NCBI GenBank assembly: GCA_905147135.1
Contig: LR990067.1
Span: forward strand, 10,726,001-10,790,000
Length of the DNA: 64,000 bases
Source of the DNA: Blastobasis lacticolella
Lineage: Eukaryota; Arthropoda; Insecta; Lepidoptera; Blastobasidae
Direction of reading: 5' to 3'
Shown here: one piece after another, positions 1 through 11,500 of the stretch
Layout: every line of letters begins with the position of its first letter
Position numbering within the stretch: the first letter of the stretch is position 1
Made by a program: the position numbers and the translations under genes
The notes under the pieces: generated by a model
What the model was told of the DNA's origin: nothing
Database searches by the model: none
What the model saw: only the letters and a program-made list of their open reading frames with translations

Positions 1-1
1 A

Positions 2-1223
2 AGGAAAGCGATGAAAAAAATTGTAACGTGGTTGGACGAAGTTTTAGGGATTGCATTAATTCAAATGATACCAGAAGATAGAGCAGCAGCAATAGATATC
101 TTAATGAATAATAGTTTCAAGAACATTAAACGTGAGACTGAAAATGGACGAAAATCTTCTACTGAAAAAGAAAACTTAACTGCGTCATCAGAAAGGCTTG
201 TAAGTGACCATCAGTTGGGGACATTAAAATCAACGGAAGGGTTTGTAACTGATCCCGATTTAGGGAGAGCTGAAGAAATAGTAAATATTTTAGATACTTC
301 TAAGACAGATTTAAAACATACGACAAGCAAACACATCCTAAAAAATAACGAACACGCTGAAACTATAAGGCTTCTGGTACAGAAACTAGATATTTTAAAG
401 AGAAGCGGTTTTGATATCCCTAATGTAGAAAAGGCCAAAGATATCATAGGAAATTCGCTTGACGAAATGTTAGCTAAAGAAGGTCGAGAAATGTCTCCAG
501 AACAAAAAGTTCATGCAGTTAATAAAGTATTCGGTGATTTTATTAATATTTCTGAAGGTCGAGAGGTGACAGAGGATGAAAAAACTTGGGCAGTAGGAAA
601 CACACTCGATAGAATACTTTATAAAACTGATTCAGTACACCTATTTTTAGAAAAATCTGTTACGTCACAATTAACAAAGAGTTTTATTGACATTGGATTA
701 CCAAAAGACATTCTTGCAAAGAATGAACACAGGGCCTCTATTAAAGAGATTGTTAATAGGCTGGAAGTATTAAAAATAAAAGATTTATCTTTACCCGAAA
801 ATATGGCTGAAGCTATTAAAGAAGTAGAAAAAATGATTGGCGCAATTTTAAATAAAGAAGGCTTAAAGATAACTCCAGAAGCAAAAGAAGTAATGGTTAA
901 CCTTATTATGTCACGTATTGTTGGTTTTCCAGTTAAAGGTATGCAAAATAACAAGAGTGTTGTAGACAAGTATATGGCAAATATAAGGGAATGGTTTGAT
1001 AAAAACCCCGACTTATCTGACGACAATAAGGCCTATAATGAAACAATGATGATACAATTGTCAAAAAAAATTGAGAAACATGTTGAAAGTGGGGAAGACG
1101 TGAAAGATCGCGTTCTTAAGACAATAAGGGATTGGTTAAGAAACGTTTACACACAGAAAAATAAAAATTTAAAACCAAAAGTAGAAGAACAACAAGCTAG
1201 TGAATTGTACGATACAATATCAA
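2..1223 (+). CDS. 5' part of large W-x4-P repeat protein (exon, open at left edge)
   Basis: I do not recognise this gene. The frame is open through the window edge (R-K-A before the Met at 11), so the true start may lie upstream. From that Met the exon encodes about 404 residues of charged, helical, Lys/Glu-rich sequence with no signal peptide or membrane segment. A motif of the form hxxWhxxhPh, or a variant of it, recurs at W8 (VTWLDEVLGI), W328 (IREWFDKNPDLS) and W375 (TIRDWLRNVY). The same motif recurs in the downstream exon. The open frame runs on to 1318, but I end the exon at 1223. A GTACGA donor at 1224 leaves one base of a codon, and the acceptor at 8504/8505 supplies the other two (phase 1 on both sides). 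The residues between 1224 and 1318 turn hydrophobic and low in charge, like translated intron. Gene model: seen and inferred. Function: unknown. Confidence 0.65.
211..1026 (-). other. antisense open frames, not genes
   Basis: Two minus-strand open frames (211-447 and 619-1026) lie wholly opposite the charged-helix exon. Their Phe/Ser/Leu-rich translations are what antisense reading of Lys/Glu codons gives. No gene is called. Confidence 0.8.
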
Positions 1224-1429
1224 GTACGAGTTTTTATTTTATACACATTGTACACAATAAGTCGGTGGTCGACACTGACACTGCTTTGCCTCTTCAACTT
1301 TCATACATGTTTTCATGATTGACGCCGATTGAGGATTCTCCTGACTTGACCTTTTGGTGAAGGGTATTTATTCATTTGATAAATATACAGGGTATATAGG
1401 TTTTAAGACTTTCGTGGTTATTCACTACA

Positions 1430-1589
1430 CTTTCACTACACATATTATCGGGTTTGTTACGGCCACGGTTAGTATTGTTTTTACCTCGATATTCATCTCG
1501 TGACCATGACGCATGCAACTGCGTCGAAATATCGATGTAAAAACAATACTAACCGTGGTGACGAACCCGATAATTTGTGTAATGAAAAT
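1430..1589. repeat. palindromic element with conserved central core
   Basis: Left arm 1430-1483 and right arm 1536-1589 are imperfect reverse complements of each other (for example 'ttagtattgtttttac' against 'gtaaaaacaatactaa'). The loop holds a 36-nt core at 1499-1534 (cgtgaccatgacgcatg...aaatatcg) that recurs, 34 of 36 identical, at 50157-50192 between unrelated arms. The core is itself a small hairpin (gacgca...tgcgtc). The 67-codon minus-strand open frame here is an artefact of the palindrome. Confidence 0.75.
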
Positions 1590-2640
1590 ATACGGGCCCT
1601 CCTCTCGAAGTGTTACCACTAAAATCACTGTACCTTAGCCAATTCCGATTTTCGCTACCCAAAAACTTCAGTATATCGCAAAAAAAAAACAATTTAAAAA
1701 ATCAATATGACATTGTTTTATGTAGCCACTTATAGCATCGAGCCAATCCGAGAAGACTTCACACGAACATGACTGGATTGAAATTTAGTTTTTTACGATG
1801 AAAAAATGGTCACGATTTTGCAACATGTAAACAAATAAAACGATCGTGTTTGGTTAAAGTGCAAATCAAAAGACAATTTAGACAAGCGAACTGCTCTGTG
1901 AAAGCAAACGTCTCATCAGTACCTAATAAGCCACGGTAACTGTCACAGATCGCTCACCACTCGTATTAATTGAACAAGGCGTAAACATAAATCAACAATG
2001 AAAAGATTTCAACCACTATGATACATAAAGAAATCCGTAGAAACCATTAGACATTTCTACAAGACTCGACACCATCCCATAAAGCTCTTCGAAGCCACCG
2101 TTGTTTACAAGAAAAATTATCCAGCTTCATTTCTTCACAACGGTGGCCACAATATCCCATCAAAACCCAATGGATTTTCCCATAGTAATATGATCATTTG
2201 TGAGGCCAGAGTATCAGCTAAATATTATAAGACGTCCGATGCCCTAAAGATAACTCTTTTATGGTAATGGTATAAAATACCATCGCAGCGTATTCGTGCG
2301 GCGAGCGAATTTGTCGTGACAGACTCGATAGTCTTATTCGTTCTAAAGATGGCTACATCGAACAATTACATAACTTTATCTTGAAATTCTGTTTTGATAC
2401 CCCATTTGGTATCGGGTCCTTATATTCTTTGTCATTGGGATAGCCTGCAATTTCAAAACAAAAAATATAAATTTGGCAACATTAGAGCATTTATAAATAA
2501 TTAATTGGTAATACTTCGAATGATGTACCCTGTATGCCTTCCTTAACATCGTAAATATTAATTTAAAAAATTTAATTATTTAGTTTAATAGTTTGCTTAA
2601 ATAGCATAGAACATTTCGGTCACCACCCAATATCCGCCAT
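1590..2640. other. AT-rich intronic sequence, no feature recognised
   Basis: No open frame over 60 codons is recognisable and no convincing splice-flanked exon was found. Some lines resemble generic lepidopteran repeats, but no boundaries could be drawn. Confidence 0.5.
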
Positions 2641-2979
2641 TTAAAAAAAATATCGATTTTGCGGCTACTCATAAAACTTATGCCAATCGATAGGAAACTT
2701 TAATATCTATCGATCACTATGTTCAGAAATGTCGAAAACGGTATACCTTGCGAGATATCGCAAGTCAAAGATGTAGATTATCTACCGACACATGGGGAAC
2801 AAATACCTCCTACTAAGTCTACTCATAGTCAAATATCTTCTAAACTACTGAACCGATGTCGATTAAATAAAATTAGGAATAATTTCGATTAGAAGACCTT
2901 TCAAATACAGAAAACCGCATTAAAATTGGTTCATCCGTTCGGGAGCTACAGATAGACGGATCATAATCGTCCTAGCACT
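2641..2979 (-). repeat. left inverted arm of the intronic composite (includes family I)
   Basis: This sequence is nearly the exact reverse complement of 7961-8290. Shared blocks include 'gaaaacggtataccttgcga', 'ccgacacatggggaacaaat' and 'cctactaagtctactcatag'. It sits immediately 3' of the RTE tail (the element is on the minus strand). Part of it (2811-2965) is the widespread family I repeat 'agctcccgaacggatg'. Confidence 0.85.
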
Positions 2980-4793
2980 TATCCCGGCCTCAGCCAGGGT
3001 CCGCTTTCCTACTCAATCTTCTCCACTTAGCCCGGTCTTCGGCATCTCCTTGTCGTAAGCCGTTGGCTCTCGCATGGGACGCAGCGATGTCAATCCATCG
3101 CTTCTTGGGCCGCCCACGGGGCCTTGTTCCTGATACCGGCAGATTCAGGCTAGGTGCCTGAATCTGCCGGTTTTCCACGTATCCATGAGGCTTACGCAAC
3201 ACGTGACCAAACCAGCGCAGACGAGCCTCCTCGATCTTATCTGCGATATCCCTCGAACTACCTAACCTATCGCGAACGTGTTTCGTCAGCGCTGGCCATG
3301 TCTCGCAGCCATAGAGCATCACCGGTCTAATTATACTCTTGTATATAAGCCCTTTGAGCTTTACAGGGATTTTAGGGTCACATATGACTGCCGTGAGTTC
3401 CCGCCATTTGGCCCAAGCCGCAGAGATTCGGGATTTGACATCGGATCCGAGGTATTTAAATTTATCTGTTCTATTGACAGCTTCGTTTCCTATACGGATG
3501 GTGTCGGGATCCGCGCTGCAGCTGGCCATATACTCTGTTATGGAGATATTCATCTTCAAACCACCGTTTTCTAGCACATCCTTCCACGTGTTTTCTCTGG
3601 TATTAAGATCTTGCCTAAGCTTGCACACCAGTACAATGTCGTCAGCGTACTTTATAAGCCAAGGAGGTATGTCCTGAATTTCTGCAGAGAGGGCATCGAG
3701 CACTATGCAAAACAAGTAAGCACTTAACACAGAACCCTGGTGGACACCTACAGTAATCGGGAAGGGTTAGTATGGCCTATGATGGTTTTGACAACAGCTC
3801 CAATATTGGCATACATGTCCTGTATAATAAAAATGTACGGCTCGGGCACAGACTTTGCTCTCAGAGCCCACCAGATTATCTCCCGAGGGACACTGTCGAA
3901 AGCCCTCTGCAGGTCGAGAAATGCTTAATACAACGGTTGATTCCTACTGCAATGGGACTCCTGGAGGACCTTGAGAGCAAAGACTGGACCATGGTGCTGC
4001 AGCCCGGCCGGAAGCCGTATTGGCATTCCGACAAGGAGCATTCCTGGCGAAGTCTCTGGTCAACAATCCGTTCGAATAGCTTCATTGTGTGGCTCATAAG
4101 TTTGATACCTCGATAGTTGCCGCACTCTTGCACACTGCCTTTTCCTTTATAGATTGGTGTGATAATATTTACGCGCCACGCGTCAGTTATAAGCCCCGTA
4201 GCTACAATCCTGTTGAATAGCTCAGTGGGCAAGAGTACGCCCCGGGTCCCCATTGTTTTCCAGGTTTCTATGGGTATTCCGTCATGTCCAATAGCTATTC
4301 CGTTCTTCATACGTACCAGAGACCTCTCCATCTCATCAGGGGTGATCGGGCTTATCTTATTATGCCAAGGTTTGCAGGAAGCTGTGGTAGTACGTAGTTT
4401 TTGGCATCGTTAGACAGTTCCTTGAAATGACAGCACCACCGGTCTTTAATAGAGTTTGCACTTGTAAGCAAAACGCCATCCGTACCTTTTATGGCAACAC
4501 ACTTTGTCACCTCCAGACTGGCTCGACTCCACGGTTTTGCCAGCTTATAGACGAGCTTGTGCCCCTCCACAGAATCCAACGCATCGTAGAGCGGAGCCAG
4601 CTGGGCCGACCGCGCTTTTGCCACCGCCATTTTAGATCACCGCTTTGCTCCCAAGTACACTTCCTTATCCGATAGTGAGTTACTGTGCTGCCATTTCTTG
4701 AAACATACCTTTTTGTGTCTAACCGCTTCCTGCACCTCACCATTCCAACACCCCGTATCCTTGTCAATTCGTCGGACGCTTTCGACGTGCCGA
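2980..4793 (-). mobile_element. RTE-type non-LTR retrotransposon, 5'-truncated, frame-shifted
   Basis: Minus-strand pieces at 4767-4507, 4630-4352, 4331-3876, 3880-3740 and 3730-2990 together read as linker plus reverse transcriptase. Visible RT signatures are: ITPIYKGKGSVQECGNYRGI (motif 1 region), FRPGCST, motif A DLQRAFDSVPRE near 3860, motif B around QGSVLSAYLF near 3740, and the catalytic YADD at about residue 28 of the 2990-3730 frame. The tail has RLRWFGHVLRKPHG and RPRGRPKKRWIDIA, which I associate with RTE-clade elements. The endonuclease is missing, and at least three frameshifts or stops make it non-functional. The C-terminus ends at the same point as the copies at 7960 and 28640. 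Confidence 0.9.
3135..3171. repeat. perfect 16-bp hairpin inside the RTE tail
   Basis: Arms 3135-3150 (accggcagattcaggc) and 3156-3171 are exact reverse complements around the 5-nt loop 'taggt'. The homologous place in the copy at 28440-28470 lacks the extra roughly 25 nt, so the hairpin is specific to this copy. It looks like a template-switch insertion. Confidence 0.85.
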
Positions 4794-7222
4794 CAGAGTT
4801 GCAAAAAATTCATTACTTTGGTTAATGCATTGGCGTTTCATTACTCATTACTATAATAATGAGTAATGGAATCAGTTTCCATTATTCATTACTAGAATAA
4901 TTAGTAATGGAATCAGTTTCCATTACTCATTTTTTTTTTTAATGGAATAAAAAATAAATTCTCATTACATTTTTTGTAATGAATAATGTATCATCTTTAC
5001 ATTACTCATTTTTTAATTTTAATGAGTAATTTGAAAATCTACATTACAATTTTAAATATTAATGAGTAATGTACAAAATTTTCATTACTCATTATTTTTA
5101 TATCTAATGAAGGAGTAATGAGTATTCCATTACTCATTATTTATGAATATATTTACTATTTCTGATAATAGCTATTGTTTAGATGTTGATAAATGGAAAA
5201 TAGGATTATGTTTAGTAGAGGATAAAATGAAATCTAATTCAAAACCATGTTTTTCAGCTAAGCATTGTTTCTGTCTTTATAATTTTTTATATTCAGACGT
5301 TAATATGCTATCGATATATTTTGAATGACATTTTGAAATTTAAAAAAGTGAGATTTAATTCGGTCATATCAGAAATATCTTTGTGATAAATTTTCATTAT
5401 TCACGAAAATCTTTCTGAAACATGATATTATTCTGGTAAAAAGAGGTTACGTCTTCAAGTCAAGATAAATTTTTGAATCTAACTTCTTTTGCCGGGTTGA
5501 GTAGAGATTAAAATTTTGCGTATGTACGCTGTCAAAAAATTTGACACCCAATATATCGAAGCAAGACTTCTTTATTTTAATGAACAAAGTTATTTTCGAT
5601 GAATTTTAATAGATAATGAGACAGAACTGACTAGCTTTGAAATTATGAATTATCTGAAAGTACAAAATAATTATCAAGAATAAAACTCAATTTTTGTAAC
5701 AATGTTAGGTTAATTTATTGAAGCCTAATTTAAATTGGAACATAAATTATGAAATAGTAAATACAAACAAATACAAAGTAATAAATACAAACATCTATTG
5801 CTTGGAGACAAAGAAAATTAACGAATATTTTTATATTAAATGTTGTTTTTCATACATAATTTATACAAATTCAAAATTATTTTAATTGTAATTTTGATTG
5901 ATTTTACCCTATTATAAATTTTAACCAAATAAATTTAAAGATAACCCTACATGTACACTAGATTTTCATTAATATTCTTTGTTTAAAATATTTTAGAGTC
6001 GTTAATTTTAATAACAAACAATTATTTTACTAATTCATTAAAATTTAAAAAATCACTCACCTTATCAGGATGCTCTGATCAAATACTTTTCTCCTTCACA
6101 ATAATAATTTTTTAAAGAAGAAATAAAAATACTGATCGCTTGAGATTCACGTAAGTAGTTATGATCACTTTTGTTCACAAAGCTTAATTATATTTACAGT
6201 GGAGGGGATTACCACTACTACCCTCATTGTCGAGCCCTATCGACTGACTTCGCGTGCAATCGATCTTTTGTTCTACTGCCGTAATTTTTTTAATTAATAC
6301 CTTATACTACTTACCCTCAAGCGCTGCAATCGCTTTTATTTTTTTAGCTCTTTAATGGTTTGTATACTCACCAAAAATTGGAAAAACTCCATTAATTACA
6401 CCGGCACACAAAAAAAAAATTGTCCGTACACCGGGCGCCACCTATCTACGGGCATGTTTTTCGACCCGCTGAATACGAATTTTAAGTCAGTTTAGGCCGT
6501 CCAGCCTTCAATTTAATGAATTCAAGTAAATTGCAAAAAACCCCAAAAAATAGCGAAAATACGATGTTCTGGCAAAAAAAAAATTTGACGTCTAAGGCAA
6601 GCATAATTTTTATGTATTTTGATCTTATAAATACTAATTTCGATCGTACTTTAATCATAAACTTATTTAATTCGAAAAAAAGTATAAAATATCCTTAAAA
6701 ATTGCAAAAATCGTAAAAAATTAGGATTATCTTGGAACAAAAAATTTTCAAAATTGAAGGCTGGACGGCCTAAACTGACTTAAAATTCGTATTCAGCGGG
6801 TCGAAAAACATGCCCGTAGGTAGGTAGGTGGCGCCCGGTGTACAGACAACTTTTTTTTTTGTGTGCCGGTGTTATTATCCCCATTTATTTTTTAATAAAA
6901 TAAAAAGTAATGTCTTCTATTATTCATTACTTTTTAAATGCGTAATGGAAAATTTTACATTACTAATTTTTTACAATTAATGGATAATGAAGGTCCAATA
7001 ATGGCTCATTACAATTTTAATGAACAATGTGGAAAATTCCATTACTCATTATTTTTTTAATGAGTAATGGAGCACCACACATTACTCATTAATTATTTAA
7101 TGAGTAATGTGAATATTTTACATTGAAATTTTTTTTAATGAGTAATGGATAAAAATTACATTACCTTTAAAAAAAAAAATGATTAATGCATTATTCTTTA
7201 CATTAAAATTTTTGCAACTCTG
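4794..7222. mobile_element. 2.4-kb hAT-like DNA transposon, non-autonomous
   Basis: The termini are inverted: 'cagagttgcaaaaa' at 4794 and its complement 'tttttgcaactctg' ending at 7222. Arrays of degenerate ATTACTCATT / AATGAGTAAT boxes lie inside both ends (4830-5145 and 6905-7205), arranged as long subterminal repeats. The 5'-CAG terminus and box-rich subtermini resemble hAT elements. No transposase frame is present: the interior (5150-6390) has only short AT-rich open frames. I could not see an 8-bp target duplication, so the family call is tentative. It interrupts the RTE element. Confidence 0.65.
6399..6871. mobile_element. 473-bp MITE with ~110-bp inverted ends and TTA duplication
   Basis: The terminus 'caccggcacac' at 6399 matches 'gtgtgccggtg' ending at 6871. 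The arms (about 6399-6510 and 6752-6871) stay complementary for over 100 bp, including 'ccgctgaatacgaatttta'. TTA flanks both sides (6396-6398 and 6872-6874), as expected for 3-bp target duplicators such as PIF/Harbinger or CACTA types. The small open frame 6516-6698 is AT-rich and not credible as a gene. Confidence 0.75.
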
Positions 7223-7599
7223 CGCGTCGTTCAGCGGCGACGCCCTAGCATGGTGTTTACTTCCAACAGAGGACCTTTTCATTCTATGTTTATACGGTAT
7301 TTTGGCTTTTAACACGCGGCGCCTACCATCCGCCCGTCATTGATACATGGCGGCAGTAAGATTTATATGTCCCATCCCAAAAAAAAAGTTGTCTAAAACA
7401 CAGAAATCGATTTCTGGGATCTGGTCACATTATTAACGTCATATGCATGGCAAGTGCTAGGCGATGTAGGTACAACGCCAAGTGCTATGCGGAGTTGCCA
7501 GCTGAGTTAGAGTTGAGGAGCTTGCTCTTACAGTGTTAGCACTGCATGTTGCAACTTAACTTAATTATCTTATTCCATAAAATAAACAAACTTGTCAGA

Positions 7600-7800
7600 C
7601 CGATAACCTAGGTTAAGCAATGTTCATAGCGTCCTTTAACTGAATGGGAGACCGTTTTGTACTTTGGGAGTAGTCAAACTTCAGCACCGCCACGAGCTCG
7701 CCACTCGTTAGGTGTGCCAAATGCCAACGGTATGTGGCGAAGCGAGGTTGACCATGGTCTACCTCTGGGGACCGGAGACTAATTGAACAGTCTCGAGAGC
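7600..7800 (+). repeat. degenerate repeat containing 'ctcgccactcgttaggtg' block
   Basis: The block near 7690-7740 (gagctcgccactcgttaggtg...ggcgaagcgag) recurs near 13455-13500, so this is a dispersed repeat. No boundaries are visible. The 84-codon minus-strand open frame here has no recognisable domain. Confidence 0.5.
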
Positions 7801-7960
7801 CGAGTGGCATAGTGGGTAGGTCCAAGAAGCGATGGATTGACATCGCTGAGTCCAATGCGAGAGCCAACGGCTTACGACAAGGGGATGCCGAAGACCGGGC
7901 GAAGTGGAGAAGATTGAGTACGAAAGCGGACCCTGGCAGAGGCCGGGATAAGTGCTAGGA
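7801..7960 (+). mobile_element. RTE 3'-end fragment, plus strand
   Basis: Translation gives a decayed SKKRWIDIAESNARANGLRQ ... WRRLSTKADPGRGRDKC and a stop. It is the same C-terminus as the element at 2980-4793 but in the opposite orientation. It forms the inner part of the right arm of the large inverted repeat. Confidence 0.85.
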
Positions 7961-8290
7961 CGATGATGATCCGTCTATCTGTAGCTCCCGAACGGATGAA
8001 CCAATTTTAATGCGGTTTTCTGTATTTGAAAGGTCTTTTAATCTAAATTATTCCTAACTTTATTTAATCGAAATCGGTTCAGTAGTTTAGAAGATATTTG
8101 ACTATGAGTAGACTTAGTAGGAGGTATTTGTTCCCCATGTGTCGGTAGATAATGTACATCTTTGACTTGCGATATCTCGCAAGGTATACCGTTTTCGACA
8201 TTTCTGAACATAGCGATCGATAGATATTAAAGTTTCCTATCGATTGGCATAGGTTTTATGAGTGGCCGCAAAATCTATTTTTTTTCAAAT
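7961..8290 (+). repeat. right inverted arm of the intronic composite
   Basis: Reverse complement of 2641-2979, and collinear with it including the sequence beyond the RTE stop. So the duplication covers more than the retroelement. It includes a family I repeat (7985-8110). Confidence 0.85.
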
Positions 8291-8504
8291 TGGCGGAAAG
8301 TGGGTGATGATTTTCTCCATACTAAATGTTCAATGCTCTTTAGGATAGATATATAACTAACGGACGTATAACAGACAATTTGAATAAGTTTCAGTATACG
8401 AGTGGTTTATTAGATGACAATAATACGATGGATATCTAGGTATACGATACATCTGCTAAAAACTAGTAGCAAAAGAAGTTATCATAATATTTTCTCGTTT
8501 ACAG

Positions 8505-11500
8505 GATATTCTCAGGATTCTCGTCGTCCAAGTGATGACAGACCGTCAGATTTGAGTACACAGTACTCTACTCATGACATAGGTAGCAAAGATAAACAGA
8601 TCAGTAAAAGATCGGTTTCCTCCCATTTATACTCTCAGTTGACAAAAAATGATGGTAATTTGCATCGGGAAATGCGTAATATTTTGGAAAAGTATGATTT
8701 TAGCGAAAGTAAGAAAAAAGATATAACAGACGAAGTATATCAGAAAGCTTTGGACATTTATTCGAGACGTCTCACCAATATTGAAGAGAAAAATGAACTA
8801 AAAAAGATGATCATTGGTGTTTTAAAAAAACACGGCATTGGCAAGGACCAAATGTCGATGATAGGAAAGTCAGTGACTGACTTGTTATCAGACCAAACCA
8901 TGCGTATGTATAAGGACGAATTAGGAAAGGGCTCTCTGTCCAACATATTTCACGCTCATGGTTTAACACCATTGAAGCCTGAGCAGAGGGACGAATTTCA
9001 AATACTCGCTAAAGACAAATTTACTGACTGCGTAAGGGAAAATATTGCGGGAGACCTTACAGATGAAATGATAGGGAAACTGGACCATGTAGGCAATGAA
9101 TTAGCCGAACAGTTATTATGGATATACGACGACGGAGCAGTTTCTAACACAGAGAAGAAAGACCCAATGACAAAACCCGTCATAAATACCTTGAAACAGT
9201 TTCCTTTAATGCCAGACAATACTGCCGAAGAGCTTGGTGAAATATACGTTGATAAATTACTTGAAAATGTGAAAAATGCCGGAATGATCACTTCAACTCC
9301 TAGAACTAGTGCCACCAAAGATAAGCAATTGTTTTCTGCTGAAGTAATAGATGAAGGAGATAAGATGGCTGATGATGAGAAACAATACGCTGATGAAGTG
9401 CGCGAGATGACAGAAGAATGGGTGACCGGCTTGCCAATCATACAAGAGGATGTCCAAGATAAACATGTAAAAGATGCTTTAACCGATCGTTTAACAAACA
9501 ATGTTATCGACCGACAAAAGTATTTACAGGCTAGTCCAGATACTAAACCTTCGAATGAAGAAGAGCTGGAACATTTAAAGTACCACATGTACAGAGACTT
9601 CAGTAAGATTCTTGGTATAAACGACCCGACTTCATATTTGCCTTACGTAGCTGATTTTATGGACAAAATACGGACAGTTCCAGTCCCAAGGCTGTTGAAA
9701 CCCAGCAGTAAAGCTATTCAAGATGAAATTTTTAAATATATTCGCAAAGTTTCAGATAGTTTGCGTATATCTACAGATCTCCACTATGAGAGAAACAAAG
9801 TACAAGAATTAGCGGATCAAATACTCGCTGACATACACCAGCCTGATGCTGACACAACCGTTGAGGGAGATATTTCACGTTGGATGCCGCAAATATTTAT
9901 TGCACCTCCCACGGAACTGTATAAAATGGCTCATAATTTAAAAGATACACTGAAGGAACTTGGAGTATTAGACGATAATAGTGGAATGAAAAATAATACT
10001 CGAACGTCCAGTAGTAGTAGAACAAGTGGCCAGCCGAGTACCGAAAATAAAAGTGTAGGAATAGGAAAGTATAGGAAAGCTACGGACGAACTTTACGACG
10101 TAATAGTGCAATGGTGCGACGATCTTCCAATCCAATTGGGTGGTCGCTCTGCAAGCGTAAGTTCAATGGGAGGGCAAGACAAAACGAAAGCTATGAAACT
10201 TAATCTTGCTAGTAAAATAATTAATAAGGTAGTCGAGCTAAATATGAGTCCAGAAATATTTAATGACGACTTCATATACGACGACATGTTGGTGGACGAA
10301 TTGGATAAACTGTTAGAGACATTACCAATAAACCCTGAAATGGAGAAATACTTGCCATCTCTTAAGAGAGATTTGGTATGTCACATCAAGAAGGCGAGGC
10401 AGAAGATAATGGATGAGTTATCCGGGCAAGCTTATAAGCAGCAGTTGCGTGATGCTCTATCAGCCACGGCTGTCGAACGCTTGCCGTCTGAAGAAATCGA
10501 ATCGTTCGAATTGTTGAAAGAGAGACTAGTCGATGCTTACATTAGTTTAAATTACTCTGCATACAACGATCAGGAGAAGAGAAAATACAAGCAAAAGATA
10601 AACGCAGAGATAATCAGATTTTGTAACGAGTACCTGCGCAGGCACCCGTGTGCACCGCTGGACACAAAAGCTTTGAATAGGGATCTGTTGGCAGCATTAC
10701 AAAAAGTGAGTTCGCCCAAAGAGGAGTCGATGCGTCTGGAAGTAGAACAAATGAGAATAAAGAATATAATAAGCGATTGGATGAAATGCGTACCGCTGAC
10801 AGATATCAAGAAAACGTCCGACCTTTTACAACAGAATAAGATGATGTGCCTTTTAGCAAAACGACTATTTGAATTAGAGAGGGAAAGGGATTTGGATCCC
10901 AATTCCGACAACCTGAGCAAGATGCACGAGGAAATAACGAAATGGTTACGAAAAATACCGATCAGAGCCGGTTGCGGGCAGGACATAGATTGCCACGCGG
11001 ACACCTTGATAGAAATGCTTAGGAACACAGAGGAGACACGAAAACAGGCTGACTGCTGTTGTCCAGGCCAAATAGTTGCGCCGCCTATCCCGATCGTCAT
11101 GCCTCCCTGCACTTTGACTAATGACGATATGAACCATTTAAGAAGAATCAAAGAGAGAGCCAAGGCACGGGCGAGGCGAGCGAACATCAAGGATGCTTGT
11201 GTGAACGCGATACCACTTGACGCTAGCAGCCAGACCGAGGTCAGGCCTTGGTGTTCCCCCCGCTGGTATCCATCGCCCAATGGATCTTACCCAAATTCAC
11301 CCGCTCCGGGCCCTTGCTCTCCCCGTGTCATAGTGAAGGAATACGTCTGGGACTCGACTATTGATCCTAACATTTCAGATCAGTTTGGAATGCCCTGCTG
11401 CAGGAGCAGAGCTTCTCAGTGCCGCACTTCCACTCAGGGTTTGAACAGTTCCCAAGCTGTCCAATCCAGCAGGACTAGGATAGGAAGTCAGCAAGGAATG

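Larger units (their letters stand above)
1224..8504 (+). other. intron of the W-x4-P gene, filled with nested transposons
   Basis: The donor is GTACGA at 1224. The acceptor is the pyrimidine-rich run ending ACAG at 8501-8504. Both sites are phase 1, and the junction codon becomes AGA (Arg). The intron contains a palindromic element (1430-1589), an RTE retrotransposon fragment (2980-4793), a hAT-like element (4794-7222) with an internal MITE, and inverted arms at 2641-2979 and 7961-8290. The donor is not a strong consensus, so another exon inside the interval cannot be excluded. Confidence 0.5.

Noticed and set aside
4794..7222. 8-bp target duplication to prove hAT origin
   Set aside because: Flanks 'gtgccga' and 'cgcgtcg' do not match; the family remains tentative.
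8414..8504. Met at 8414 as the start of the large protein
   Set aside because: The first ~30 codons precede a good acceptor (tttctcgtttacag) and do not resemble the rest of the protein. The phase-matched upstream exon fits better, though an internal start cannot be ruled out.
8998..9588. 196-codon minus-strand open frame
   Set aside because: Lies opposite the W-x4-P exon. Ser/Phe-rich antisense translation with no domain and no splice context.
10570..11280. 236-codon minus-strand open frame
   Set aside because: Antisense to the same coding exon. An apparent membrane-like composition arises from reading Lys/Glu/Asp codons backwards.
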